Of a DNA stretch of 64,000 nucleotides, positions 26,307 to 34,821 are shown in pieces. The position numbers were made by a program, and so were the translations under genes. The DNA is taken from positions 2,542,001-2,606,000 of the forward strand of contig NZ_CP083560.1 in NCBI RefSeq assembly GCF_025143825.1. The letters are read 5' to 3'. Source of the DNA: Sulfitobacter sp. S223 (lineage in GTDB: Bacteria; Pseudomonadota; Alphaproteobacteria; Rhodobacterales; Rhodobacteraceae). How positions within the stretch are numbered: the first letter of the stretch is position 1; every line of letters starts with the position of its first letter. The notes beneath the pieces are model-generated. The model did no database searches, was not told the origin of the DNA, and saw nothing but the letters and a program-made list of their open reading frames with translations.

Positions 26307-27451
26307 CGCGTACTGTCCTAAACTGTGGCTATGTTCCTTTGGTTGACAGCGCTCCGCTGATCATCGCGCACGAGCTGGGTTTCGCCGCCGAAGAAGGTTT
26401 GGAGCTTAATCTTATGCGCCAGCCGTCGTGGTCCGCCTTGCGCGATATGTTGGGCCTTGGGCATCTGGACGCGGCGCAGATGCTGTCACCGATGCCGGTG
26501 GCGATGACGCTGGGACTGGGCGGACTTTCTGCGCAGATCGATACGCTTATGGGCCTGTCTGCAAATGGAACGGTATTTGGCGTCACTACACGGCTTGCGC
26601 AGCACCTTGAGCAGATTACCTTTGGCGACCCTCATGCGCTGCTGGCAGGCCTTGAGGCGTGGGGGCCAAGACCCTTGCGTGTCGGTGTCCCGTTTCCCTT
26701 CTCGATGCATCGCTTGTTGCTGTCCTATTGGACAGCGGCCGCTCCGGGCCTTGCGGTAGAGAGCGTGACCGTACCGCCCCCGCGCATGGCCGAAGCTGTA
26801 GCACAAGGGCACGTTGATGCCTTCTGGGTGGGTGAGCCTTGGGGCAGCGATATTGTGGCGCGCGGAGTGGGTGATATCGTCATGGCGGGATCTCACGTCT
26901 GGGGGTTTGCGCCCGAAAAAGTTCTGGCCGCGCGTCATGATTGGACAGTGGACAACCCCGAAACCACCCAAAAACTGATGCGCGCGGTCTATCAGGCGTC
27001 CCGCTGGCTTGATCTGGAAGAGAACAAACCGTTGGCCGTCGAAATGCTGGGCCGGAGCGAGCATCTGAACCTTTCGCATGAAGTCATCGAACCTGCGGTC
27101 ACAGGCATGCTCACACCAACCGCTGGCGCTGCCCCCATACGGGTGGAGCATTTCTTGATGTTTCATGATCATGCAGCGTCGTTTCCGTGGCGCAGTCAGG
27201 CCGCGTGGATCGCCAAGCAGCTCGGCGCAGACTCTGACGGAACCGCCGCAGCCATGTCTTGTTGCCGGACTGATCTCTACCGCAAATACCTCGGCCCGAT
27301 CGGCGCTGACCTGCCCGGCGCATCGGAAAAAGTCGAAGGCGCGATGAATGAAAAGACCGCTGTTGCCTCATCGCGGGGGCAGATGATTCTTGCGCCGGAT
27401 GCTTTTTTTGACGGCAGGACGTTCGATTTCTCATCAAATGCGGCTGAATAA
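26303..27451 (+). CDS. nasS: Nitrate sensor NasS
   Basis: This 382-residue protein is homologous to the nitrate-binding protein NrtA but starts MTRTVLNCGYVPLVDSAPLIIA with no signal peptide. That makes it the cytoplasmic sensor NasS rather than a transporter subunit. Conserved features include VGVPFPFSMHRLLLSYW, VDAFWVGEPWGSDIV and SRWLDLEENK. It binds nitrate or nitrite and then releases NasT. The ATG overlaps the nasT stop by four bases, as expected for a complex-forming pair. Confidence 0.92.
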   Translation: MTRTVLNCGYVPLVDSAPLIIAHELGFAAEEGLELNLMRQPSWSALRDMLGLGHLDAAQMLSPMPVAMTLGLGGLSAQIDTLMGLSANGTVFGVTTRLAQHLEQITFGDPHALLAGLEAWGPRPLRVGVPFPFSMHRLLLSYWTAAAPGLAVESVTVPPPRMAEAVAQGHVDAFWVGEPWGSDIVARGVGDIVMAGSHVWGFAPEKVLAARHDWTVDNPETTQKLMRAVYQASRWLDLEENKPLAVEMLGRSEHLNLSHEVIEPAVTGMLTPTAGAAPIRVEHFLMFHDHAASFPWRSQAAWIAKQLGADSDGTAAAMSCCRTDLYRKYLGPIGADLPGASEKVEGAMNEKTAVASSRGQMILAPDAFFDGRTFDFSSNAAE

Positions 27452-27569
27452 ATAGGCACTCTGCGAGGCGGCTTGTATTTTTGTGCCGCACTGCAGAAAA
27501 AACATTGCGAACCGTGTCAGGGCGGTTCAACGTACTACGAAGACCACAGGCGCTGCCGCCTAACACCTC
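27452..27569 (+). other. Upstream part of the nitrate-operon leader
   Basis: This non-coding segment after nasS holds further small inverted repeats: GCGGC/GCCGC at 27468-27489, GAACCG/CGGTTC at 27509-27528, and AGGCG-CTGC-CGCCT at 27548-27561. They suggest that the leader folds along its whole length. An operon promoter may also lie here. A reading frame runs through to nrtA, but it has no start signal and no family-like sequence. Confidence 0.45.
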
Positions 27570-27656
27570 CCGCCAATGATGGTGGATTCCTCTCAAGAGC
27601 AAAGCCGCTCGTAAGACGCATGGATTTCTCCGTGCCACTTACGTGTGGCTTTTTTT
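27570..27656 (+). promoter_or_regulatory. ANTAR-type antitermination leader of the nitrate operon
   Basis: Hairpin P1 is CCGCC-AATGAT-GGTGG (27570-27585, one G-U pair). Hairpin P2 is GAGC-AAAGCC-GCTC (27597-27610). Both have six-base loops with A at position 1 and G at position 4, the ANTAR-recognition pattern. P2 overlaps the left arm of a terminator: AGCCGCTCGTAAG (27603-27615) pairs with CTTACGTGTGGCT (27638-27650) except at two positions, followed by seven T. Holding P1/P2 would break the terminator and allow nrtA transcription. The leader lies between nasS and nrtA. Confidence 0.82.
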
Positions 27657-27697
27657 CGTTTTACGGGCCCCGCCCGTCCCATCACAGGACACATAAG

Positions 27698-29068
27698 ATG
27701 ATTGCAAAACTCCCTATCGCCCTTGCCGCTACCAGCCTTCTGGCCACAGCGGCCTATGCTGAAATGCTTGATCTTGAGAAAGACGAGCTGACCTTTGGCT
27801 TTATCAAACTCACCGACATGGCCCCGCTGGCCGTGGCCTATGAGAATGGATATTTCGAGGACGAAGGTTTATTTGTGACCCTTGAGGCACAAGCCAACTG
27901 GAAAGTGCTGCTGGACGGTGTGATCGACGGACAGCTGGACGGCGCGCATATGCTGGCAGGGCAGCCGTTGGCCGCCACAATCGGCTATGGCACCAAGGCG
28001 CATATTATCACGCCTTTCTCGATGGATTTGAACGGCAACGCGATCACTGTGTCCAATGAGATATGGGAGCAGATGAAGCCCAATGTTCCGCTTATGGACG
28101 ATGGCCGCCCCCAACACCCGATCAGCGCCGAGGCACTGGCCCCAGTGGTCGAAGCCTATGATGAAGAGGGTAAGCCGTTTAACATGGGCATGGTTTTCCC
28201 TGTATCCACGCACAACTATGAAATCCGCTATTGGCTGGCCGCTGGCGGTCTGAAGCCAGGGTACTATTCCCCTGAGGATGTAACAGGCACGATTGGCGCG
28301 GATGTTTTTCTGTCGGTGACACCTCCACCGCAGATGCCCGCCACAATGGAAGCCGGCACGATTTACGGCTACGCCGTGGGGGAGCCATGGAACCAGCAAG
28401 CGGTGTTCAAAGGCATCGGCGTACCGGTCATTACCGACTACGACATGTGGAAAAACAACCCCGAAAAGGTCTTTGGCATCACCAAGGAATTCGCGGATGA
28501 GAACCCCAACACGACAATCGCTCTGACCAAGGCGCTGATCCGTGCAGCGATCTGGCTGGACGAGAATGATAATGCCAACCGCGAGGAAGCGGTCGAAATG
28601 CTGTCGCGCTCGGAGTACGTCGGTGCGGATGCCGAGGTCATCGCCAATTCGATGACAGGTTTCTTTGAATTCGAGAAGGGCGACCGCCGCCCTGCCCCTG
28701 ATTTCAACGTCTTCTTCCGCTATAACGCGACTTATCCATTCTATTCTGACGCCGTGTGGTACCTCACGCAGATGCGCCGCTGGGGCCAGATCGCAGAGCC
28801 GAAGTCTGACGAGTGGTTCATCGAGACAGCCAAGGAAGTCTACCGCCCCGACATCTATCTTAAAGCCGCCCGGATGCTGGTAGACGAAGATATGGCAAAT
28901 GCGGCTGACTTCCCCTTTGACAGCGACGGGTTCAAAGCGCCGACGCCTGCGGCGGATATCATTGATGGCATCGGCTATAACGGGCGCACGCCCAACGCCT
29001 ATCTTGAAAGCCTGCCCATCGGCCTGAAGGGCGAACAGATGATCGTCGACAACGAAATTCAGGGCTAA
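27698..29068 (+). CDS. nrtA: Nitrate ABC transporter substrate-binding protein
   Basis: This 456-residue periplasmic receptor has the signal [21 protein letters not shown] and then [19 protein letters not shown], the NrtA/NasF start. Typical NrtA segments are [35 protein letters not shown] and [14 protein letters not shown]. The frame continues upstream to 27473, but the ATG at 27698 gives the signal peptide and follows the leader terminator. It delivers nitrate to NrtB/NrtCD. Confidence 0.93.
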   Translation: MIAKLPIALAATSLLATAAYAEMLDLEKDELTFGFIKLTDMAPLAVAYENGYFEDEGLFVTLEAQANWKVLLDGVIDGQLDGAHMLAGQPLAATIGYGTKAHIITPFSMDLNGNAITVSNEIWEQMKPNVPLMDDGRPQHPISAEALAPVVEAYDEEGKPFNMGMVFPVSTHNYEIRYWLAAGGLKPGYYSPEDVTGTIGADVFLSVTPPPQMPATMEAGTIYGYAVGEPWNQQAVFKGIGVPVITDYDMWKNNPEKVFGITKEFADENPNTTIALTKALIRAAIWLDENDNANREEAVEMLSRSEYVGADAEVIANSMTGFFEFEKGDRRPAPDFNVFFRYNATYPFYSDAVWYLTQMRRWGQIAEPKSDEWFIETAKEVYRPDIYLKAARMLVDEDMANAADFPFDSDGFKAPTPAADIIDGIGYNGRTPNAYLESLPIGLKGEQMIVDNEIQG

Positions 29069-29082
29069 ACCCATCTGAATTG

Positions 29083-29133
29083 CCGCGCCGCAGCACACAC
29101 GCCTGCCCAAAAACCAGGCACGCTGCGGCGCGG
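29083..29133 (+). terminator. Long intercistronic hairpin between nrtA and nrtB
   Basis: The 12-base arms CCGCGCCGCAGC and GCTGCGGCGCGG pair perfectly and enclose an inner GCCTG-N9-CAGGC stem. The structure starts 15 bases after the nrtA stop, within a 166-base gap. No T-run is present, so it probably stabilises the 3' end of the nrtA message or causes partial termination. Confidence 0.65.
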
Positions 29134-29234
29134 AAGCTTCCCCCAATCCGCCCAGCCATCCCGCGCACACAACCCGTACCCCCCGGTACACCGCCCTAGC
29201 GCAGCACATTAGCCCCGACCAGAGAGGCCATACC

Positions 29235-30317
29235 ATGACCGCCATTGATCCAACGCAGATCCAGACCGCCGAACGCGAGGCCAAGCGCGCCCGCCTGTTC
29301 ACCCGCATCAACAAGGCCGACTCCTGGTTTCAGGTCTTGGGTCTTGCATGGCTCACCCCGATCCTGAAAGCCGCCGCTGGCGACAACCCGCGCGCGCAGG
29401 TGGGCGAAATCTGGCGTCTACTGGGCGTGCCGCTCTTGGCGATTGCGATTTTCTTGCTCGCATGGGGCATACTGGCACCGAAAGTGCAAACATCCCTTGG
29501 TGCTGTGCCCGGGCCTGCGCAAGTCTGGGAACAGGCAAAAGCCCTCAATGCCGATGCCATTCGGGAGCGAGAGAAAGAAGCCGCATTCTATGAGCGTCAA
29601 GATGCCCGCAACGCCAAGCTTGTCGCAGACGGCCAAGAGGATCGCGTGCGCGAGCGGGCCTATACAGGGCGCCCGACCTATTACGCGCAAATCTGGACCT
29701 CAATCAAAACCGTCTTCTTCGGGTTTCTGATTGCTGCCATCATCGCCATTCCGCTGGGCATCGCGGCGGGCCTGTCCAAGACGGCCAATGCAGCCCTGAA
29801 CCCGCTGATCCAGATTTTCAAACCCGTCTCGCCGCTGGCGTGGCTGCCGATTGTGACCATGATCGTCTCGGCGCTTTATGCCAGTAATGACGGCATGTTT
29901 TCCAAGAGCTTTCTGATCTCGGCGATCACAGTGACTCTCTGCTCGCTCTGGCCCACGCTGATCAACACCGCATTGGGTGTGGCCAGCATCGACAAAGATC
30001 TGTTGAGCGTGTCCCGCGTCCTGAAGATGAACACATGGACCAAGATCACCAAGCTGGTGCTGCCCTCGGCGCTGCCGCTGATCTTCACCGGCCTGCGGCT
30101 GAGCCTTGGGGTCGGTTGGATGGTGCTGATCGCCGCCGAGATGCTGGCGCAGAACCCCGGTCTGGGAAAATTCGTCTGGGATGAGTTCCAGAACGGCTCA
30201 TCCCAGTCCTTGGCCAAGATCATGGTGGCGGTGTTCACCATCGGGATCATCGGTTTCCTGTTGGACCGTGTGATGTACGCACTCCAGTCCATGTTTACCT
30301 TCTCGGCCAATCGGTAA
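29235..30317 (+). CDS. nrtB: Nitrate ABC transporter permease
   Basis: This 360-residue permease of the NrtB/TauC type has a cytoplasmic N-terminal extension of about 50 residues, a first membrane segment near residues 60-80, and a linker of charged residues. A cluster of membrane helices follows from about residue 155, with the motif FKPVSPLAWLPIVTMIV and the EAA-like loop TKITKLVLPSALPLIFTGLRLSLG. It forms the membrane channel for nitrate/nitrite uptake. Confidence 0.92.
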   Translation: MTAIDPTQIQTAEREAKRARLFTRINKADSWFQVLGLAWLTPILKAAAGDNPRAQVGEIWRLLGVPLLAIAIFLLAWGILAPKVQTSLGAVPGPAQVWEQAKALNADAIREREKEAAFYERQDARNAKLVADGQEDRVRERAYTGRPTYYAQIWTSIKTVFFGFLIAAIIAIPLGIAAGLSKTANAALNPLIQIFKPVSPLAWLPIVTMIVSALYASNDGMFSKSFLISAITVTLCSLWPTLINTALGVASIDKDLLSVSRVLKMNTWTKITKLVLPSALPLIFTGLRLSLGVGWMVLIAAEMLAQNPGLGKFVWDEFQNGSSQSLAKIMVAVFTIGIIGFLLDRVMYALQSMFTFSANR

Positions 30318-30349
30318 GCGGCGCTCGGGCGACGCAGAAAGGAATAACG

Positions 30350-32047
30350 ATGAGCATTCTGAGCATCAAAAACGTGAACAAGGGCTTTGGCGTAGGCACC
30401 GAGCGGGCCGAGGTTCTCAAAGGCATCAATCTTGAGGTGAAGGAAGGCGAATTCCTTGCCATCCTCGGCTTCTCCGGCACGGGTAAATCCACGCTGATGA
30501 ACTTGATTGCAGGGCTTGAGATGCCCGACAGCGGAACGCTGACCTATCGCGGCGCGCCCATCACCGAACCGGGACCAGAGCGGGGGCTGATCTTCCAGTC
30601 CTATTCGCTCATGCCGTGGCTGACAGTGGGCGGCAATGTGGGACTGGCCGTGGATGCGGTTTTCCCCAAGCTCAGCAAGGCGGAGCGGGAGACGAAGATC
30701 AATCACTACGTCTCGATGGTGGGTCTGCCGCATGCAATCGGGCGACGTCCAGCGGAATTGTCGGGGGGCATGCGCCAACGGGTTGCTGTGGCGCGCGCAC
30801 TGGCGATGAACCCCGAGATGCTGCTGCTGGACGAGCCGCTCTCGGCGCTGGATGCGTTGACACGGGCCAATCTGGCGGATGAAATTCTGGAGATTTGGGA
30901 GAGCGACAAAAAGACCTGCATCCTGATCACCAATGATGTGGATGAGGCGATCCTCCTTGCAGACCGTATTGTGCCGCTCAACCCTGATGGCACTTTGGCC
31001 GATCCGATTGAGGTAGGTATCCCCCGCCCCCGCGACCGGATGGCCATGAACAACGACGAGACGTTCAAGGCGCTGCGCGCAAGTGTGACCAAATATCTGA
31101 TGGATGTGGGGATCGAGGCCAAGGTCGAAGAGAGCAAGACCTTGCCCGATGTCACGCCAATTCATGCGGTGCCAAAGGTTGTAGCAGACGCGCAGAAAAG
31201 CCCGATTGAGGAACGCTATCTGACGTTCTCGCAGTTGCACAAAGTCTACCCGACGCCCAAAGGGCCGCTGACAGTGGTTGAGGATTTTGACCTCAAGGTC
31301 AACAAGGGCGAGTTTATCTCGCTGATCGGGCATTCGGGCTGTGGCAAATCGACGGTGCTGACCATGGCGGCAGGCCTAAACCCGATCTCGAAGGGCGCGA
31401 TCAAACTGGATGGATGGAACGTGGAGGGGGCGGACCCCGAGCGTGCCGTTGTCTTCCAGTCACCCAACCTGTTCCCGTGGCTGAGCGCCAAGGAGAATGT
31501 GGCGATCGGGGTGGATAAAGTTTACCCCAAAGCATCCCAAGCCGAGCGCCAGGATGTGGTGGAATACTACCTTGAGCGTGTCGGTCTGGCCGACAGTATG
31601 GACAAGGGGGCGGCGTCGCTTTCCAACGGGATGAAGCAGCGCGTTGGCATCGCACGGGCTTTTGCGCTGTCGCCTAAACTGCTCTTGCTGGACGAGCCAT
31701 TTGGCATGCTCGACAGCCTGACGCGATGGGAACTGCAAGAAGTGCTGATGGAGGTCTGGTCGCGCACCAAGGTGACGGCCGTTTGTGTAACCCATGACGT
31801 TGATGAGGCGATCCTTTTGGCCGACCGCGTTGTGATGATGACCAACGGCCCACAGGCCACAATTGGCAAGATCACGGATGTGAAGCTGCCCCGTCCACGC
31901 ACCCGCAAGGCGCTGCTGGAGCATCCCGATTACTATGCTTACCGGCAGGAGGTTCTTGATTTCCTTGAGGAATACGAACACGGCAACACGTCGAAATCCG
32001 AGAAGGCCGGGAAACCAGTCCCCAAAAAACCCATCGCGGCGGAGTAA
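30350..32047 (+). CDS. nrtC: Nitrate ABC transporter ATPase with two fused nucleotide-binding domains
   Basis: The 565 residues hold two complete ABC domains. The first has Walker A GFSGTGKST near residues 40-48, signature LSGGMRQRVAVARAL and Walker B LLLDEPLSALD. The second has Walker A GHSGCGKST near residue 326, a variant signature LSNGMKQRVGIARAF and LLLDEPFGMLDSLTR. In cyanobacteria these are separate proteins, NrtC and NrtD, and NrtC carries an NrtA-like domain that is absent here. A fused pair would make the transporter ATPase from a single chain. Confidence 0.92.
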   Translation: MSILSIKNVNKGFGVGTERAEVLKGINLEVKEGEFLAILGFSGTGKSTLMNLIAGLEMPDSGTLTYRGAPITEPGPERGLIFQSYSLMPWLTVGGNVGLAVDAVFPKLSKAERETKINHYVSMVGLPHAIGRRPAELSGGMRQRVAVARALAMNPEMLLLDEPLSALDALTRANLADEILEIWESDKKTCILITNDVDEAILLADRIVPLNPDGTLADPIEVGIPRPRDRMAMNNDETFKALRASVTKYLMDVGIEAKVEESKTLPDVTPIHAVPKVVADAQKSPIEERYLTFSQLHKVYPTPKGPLTVVEDFDLKVNKGEFISLIGHSGCGKSTVLTMAAGLNPISKGAIKLDGWNVEGADPERAVVFQSPNLFPWLSAKENVAIGVDKVYPKASQAERQDVVEYYLERVGLADSMDKGAASLSNGMKQRVGIARAFALSPKLLLLDEPFGMLDSLTRWELQEVLMEVWSRTKVTAVCVTHDVDEAILLADRVVMMTNGPQATIGKITDVKLPRPRTRKALLEHPDYYAYRQEVLDFLEEYEHGNTSKSEKAGKPVPKKPIAAE

Positions 32048-32050
32048 ATT

Positions 32051-34489
32051 ATGACACAAAAACTGATTATTATCGGGGCGGGAATGGCCACGGGCCGTGC
32101 GCTAGAAACCTTGCTGGAAACAGCACCAAACGCCTATGAGGTCACGCTCTTCAACGCCGAGCCGCGCGGCAACTACAACCGCATCATGCTCAGCCCCGTT
32201 CTGGCGGGTGACAAGACTTATGCCGAGATCGAGACGCATACGCCTGCATGGTACGCCGAGAATGGCGTGACCTGCCGCTTTGGAGAGAAGATCGCCAGCA
32301 TCGACCGCACGGCCAGGACCGTCACAGCCGAAAATGGCGATGTGCTGGCCTATGACAAGCTGTTGTTCGGCACTGGATCGAACCCGTTCATGATCCCTCT
32401 GCCCGGTCACGATCTGGAAGGCGTCATCGCCTACCGCGATCTGGAAGATACCGAGCGAATGATGGACCTTGGGCCTGATCACAAATGCGTGGTGATCGGT
32501 GGCGGTTTGTTGGGTTTGGAGGCCGCCGCGGGCATGGCGGCGCGCGGTGTCGACGTTACAGTGGTTCACATCATGGGCCACCTGATGGAGCGTCAGCTGG
32601 ACGAGGCTGCTGGCTATCTGCTGCGCAATGCTTTGGTGGCCAAGGGCATTACCGTCAAATGCTCCGCCAACTCCAAGGAGATACTGGGCAAGGACGGCCA
32701 TGTGCGCGCGCTGTTGCTGGATGATGGGACAGAGCTGCCCTGCGATCTGCTGGTGATGGCGGTCGGCATCCGGCCCAATGTGAAACTGGCGCAAGATGCA
32801 GGGCTGGCCGTAGGGCGCGGTATTCACGTGGACGACCAGATGGTGAGCTCCGACCCCGACATCCTCGCCGTGGGCGAATGTGTAGAGCATGACGGCGCGA
32901 TCTTTGGCCTTGTTGCCCCGCTTTATGATCAGGCGCGGGTGGCTGCAATGACCCTGCTGGAGGAAGAGGCGCAGTTTGTTCAAAAAGAGCTGTCGACCAA
33001 GCTTAAGGTGACAGGATGCGATCTGTTTTCAGCAGGTGATTTTGCGGAGAGTGAAGGGCGCGAGGACATCGTGTTCCGCGATCCTGCACGCGGCGTTTAC
33101 CGGCGTCTGGTGATCGAGAATAACGTGATTATCGGGGCGGTAATGTACGGCGATACGGCCGACAGCAATTGGTTCTTTGGCCTTATTCGCGACAAGACCG
33201 ACATCGTAGAGATGCGCGACACGCTGATCTTTGGTCCTGCCTATCAGGGGGGCCCCCTCGCGGACCCGCTCTCAGCCGTTGCAGCCTTACCGCGTGACGC
33301 GGAAATCTGTGGCTGTAACGGCATTTGCAAAGGCACGATTGAGGATGCCATCGCAGGCGGGGCGACCGACCTTGCGGCGGTGAAAGCCACGACAAAGGCT
33401 TCGGCCTCCTGCGGGACCTGCACCGGATTGGTCGAGCAGGTTCTGGCGGTCACATTGGGCGATGATTTCGTGCTGCCCGCCACCGCCAGTATCTGCGCCT
33501 GCACTGACATGACCCATGAGGATGTGCGCCGCATGATCAAATCACAGCGGCTGACCTCGATGCCTGCCGTCTGGCAGGAATGCGGGTGGAAAACCTCGTG
33601 CGGATGCCATGTGTGCCGCCCTGCCCTGAACTTCTATCTGCTGGCAGACTGGCCGCTGGACTATACCGATGATCCGCAGTCGCGTTTCATCAACGAGCGC
33701 AAGCACGCCAACATTCAGAAAGACGGCACGTTTAGCGTGGTACCGCGCATGTGGGGCGGGATCACCACACCAGACGAACTGCGCGCGATCGCGGATGCGG
33801 CGGATAAATACATGGTGCCTACGGTCAAGGTGACGGGCGGTCAGCGGATCGACCTTCTGGGCGTCAAAGGCGAGGACCTGCCCGCGATCTGGAAGGATCT
33901 CAACGATGCGGGCATGGTGTCGGGCTATGCCTACTCCAAGGGGCTGCGCACGGTCAAAACCTGCGTTGGCACGGATCATTGCCGCTTTGGCACGCAGGAT
34001 TCTACTGGCCTTGGCATCAAGCTGGAAAAGACGCTGCACGGCTCTTGGACACCCCATAAGCTCAAGCTTGGCGTGTCGGGATGCCCGCGCAACTGTGCCG
34101 AGGCGACCTGCAAAGATATCGGTGTAATCTGTGTCGACAGCGGATTTCAAATCAGCATCGGCGGTGCCGCTGGCATGGACGTCAAAGAGACCGAATTGCT
34201 GGTACAGGTGGCCTCTGAGGCAGAGGCGATAGACGTGATCAAGGCTATGACGCAGCTCTACCGCGAGAACGCCAAATACCTTGACCGCATTTACAAATGG
34301 ATGGCCAAGGTGGGTCTGAACTGGATCGAGACGCGTGTCGTCACCGATCTGGCAGAACGCGCCGCCTTGGTGGAACGGTTCGAGTTGAGCCAGAGTATTT
34401 ACCGCCATGATCCTTGGGCGGCCCATGTCAATGACAAGGCCGAAAGCTACCAGCCCCTTGCGCAGCTTGGCTTGGAGGCAGCGGAATGA
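32051..34489 (+). CDS. nirB: Assimilatory nitrite reductase, large subunit NirB
   Basis: This 812-residue NAD(P)H- and siroheme-dependent enzyme reduces nitrite to ammonium. The order is an FAD motif GAGMATGRALETLL, an NAD motif VVIGGGLLGLEAAAG near residues 148-162, then two BFD-type [2Fe-2S] regions (CGCNGICKGTIEDAI with CGTCTGLVEQVL, and CACTDMTHEDV with CGCHVCRP). A C-terminal sulfite/nitrite reductase half carries the siroheme/4Fe-4S cysteines in CVGTDHCRFG and SGCPRNCAEATC. Three bases separate it from nrtC, and nirD overlaps its end. Confidence 0.95.
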   Translation: MTQKLIIIGAGMATGRALETLLETAPNAYEVTLFNAEPRGNYNRIMLSPVLAGDKTYAEIETHTPAWYAENGVTCRFGEKIASIDRTARTVTAENGDVLAYDKLLFGTGSNPFMIPLPGHDLEGVIAYRDLEDTERMMDLGPDHKCVVIGGGLLGLEAAAGMAARGVDVTVVHIMGHLMERQLDEAAGYLLRNALVAKGITVKCSANSKEILGKDGHVRALLLDDGTELPCDLLVMAVGIRPNVKLAQDAGLAVGRGIHVDDQMVSSDPDILAVGECVEHDGAIFGLVAPLYDQARVAAMTLLEEEAQFVQKELSTKLKVTGCDLFSAGDFAESEGREDIVFRDPARGVYRRLVIENNVIIGAVMYGDTADSNWFFGLIRDKTDIVEMRDTLIFGPAYQGGPLADPLSAVAALPRDAEICGCNGICKGTIEDAIAGGATDLAAVKATTKASASCGTCTGLVEQVLAVTLGDDFVLPATASICACTDMTHEDVRRMIKSQRLTSMPAVWQECGWKTSCGCHVCRPALNFYLLADWPLDYTDDPQSRFINERKHANIQKDGTFSVVPRMWGGITTPDELRAIADAADKYMVPTVKVTGGQRIDLLGVKGEDLPAIWKDLNDAGMVSGYAYSKGLRTVKTCVGTDHCRFGTQDSTGLGIKLEKTLHGSWTPHKLKLGVSGCPRNCAEATCKDIGVICVDSGFQISIGGAAGMDVKETELLVQVASEAEAIDVIKAMTQLYRENAKYLDRIYKWMAKVGLNWIETRVVTDLAERAALVERFELSQSIYRHDPWAAHVNDKAESYQPLAQLGLEAAE

Positions 34490-34821
34490 GCGACTGGATT
34501 GATATTGCGGCCCTTGACGACATCCCCCAGCGTGGAGCGCGTTTGGTCAAAACGGCTCAGGGCTGTGTGGCCGTGTTCCGCACCGCCACCGATGCGGTCT
34601 ATGCCCTCGACAACAGGTGCCCACACAAAGGCGGGCCTTTGGCCGAAGGGATCGTGCATGGCGCCTCCGTCACCTGCCCGCTGCACAATTGGGTGTTCTC
34701 GCTTGAAACGGGTCAGGCCCAAGGACTGGATGAGGGTCAGGTGGCCACCTATCCCGCGCGCGTCATAGACGGGCGGATCGAGTTGGAGGCGGCCTTCCTC
34801 GCGGCGCGCACCGCCGCATGA
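34486..34821 (+). CDS. nirD: Nitrite reductase small subunit NirD
   Basis: This 111-residue Rieske-fold protein has CPHKGGPLAEGIV and CPLHNWVFSLETG. It therefore keeps all four Rieske-type ligand positions (C-x-H and C-x2-H) rather than having lost them. It partners NirB and overlaps both nirB and nasA by ATGA, so stoichiometric translation is likely. Confidence 0.93.
   Translation: MSDWIDIAALDDIPQRGARLVKTAQGCVAVFRTATDAVYALDNRCPHKGGPLAEGIVHGASVTCPLHNWVFSLETGQAQGLDEGQVATYPARVIDGRIELEAAFLAARTAA

Noticed and set aside
27473-27697. Upstream extension of the nrtA frame
   Set aside because: It covers the structured leader and terminator and precedes a clear signal peptide that begins at 27698.
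27869-29314. A 481-codon minus-strand frame opposite nrtA
   Set aside because: It mirrors nrtA codons and has the cysteine/histidine/arginine-rich composition of a shadow frame, with no recognisable domain.
29876-31333. A 485-codon minus-strand frame opposite nrtB and nrtC
   Set aside because: It crosses two well-supported genes in antisense and shows no domain or start signal.
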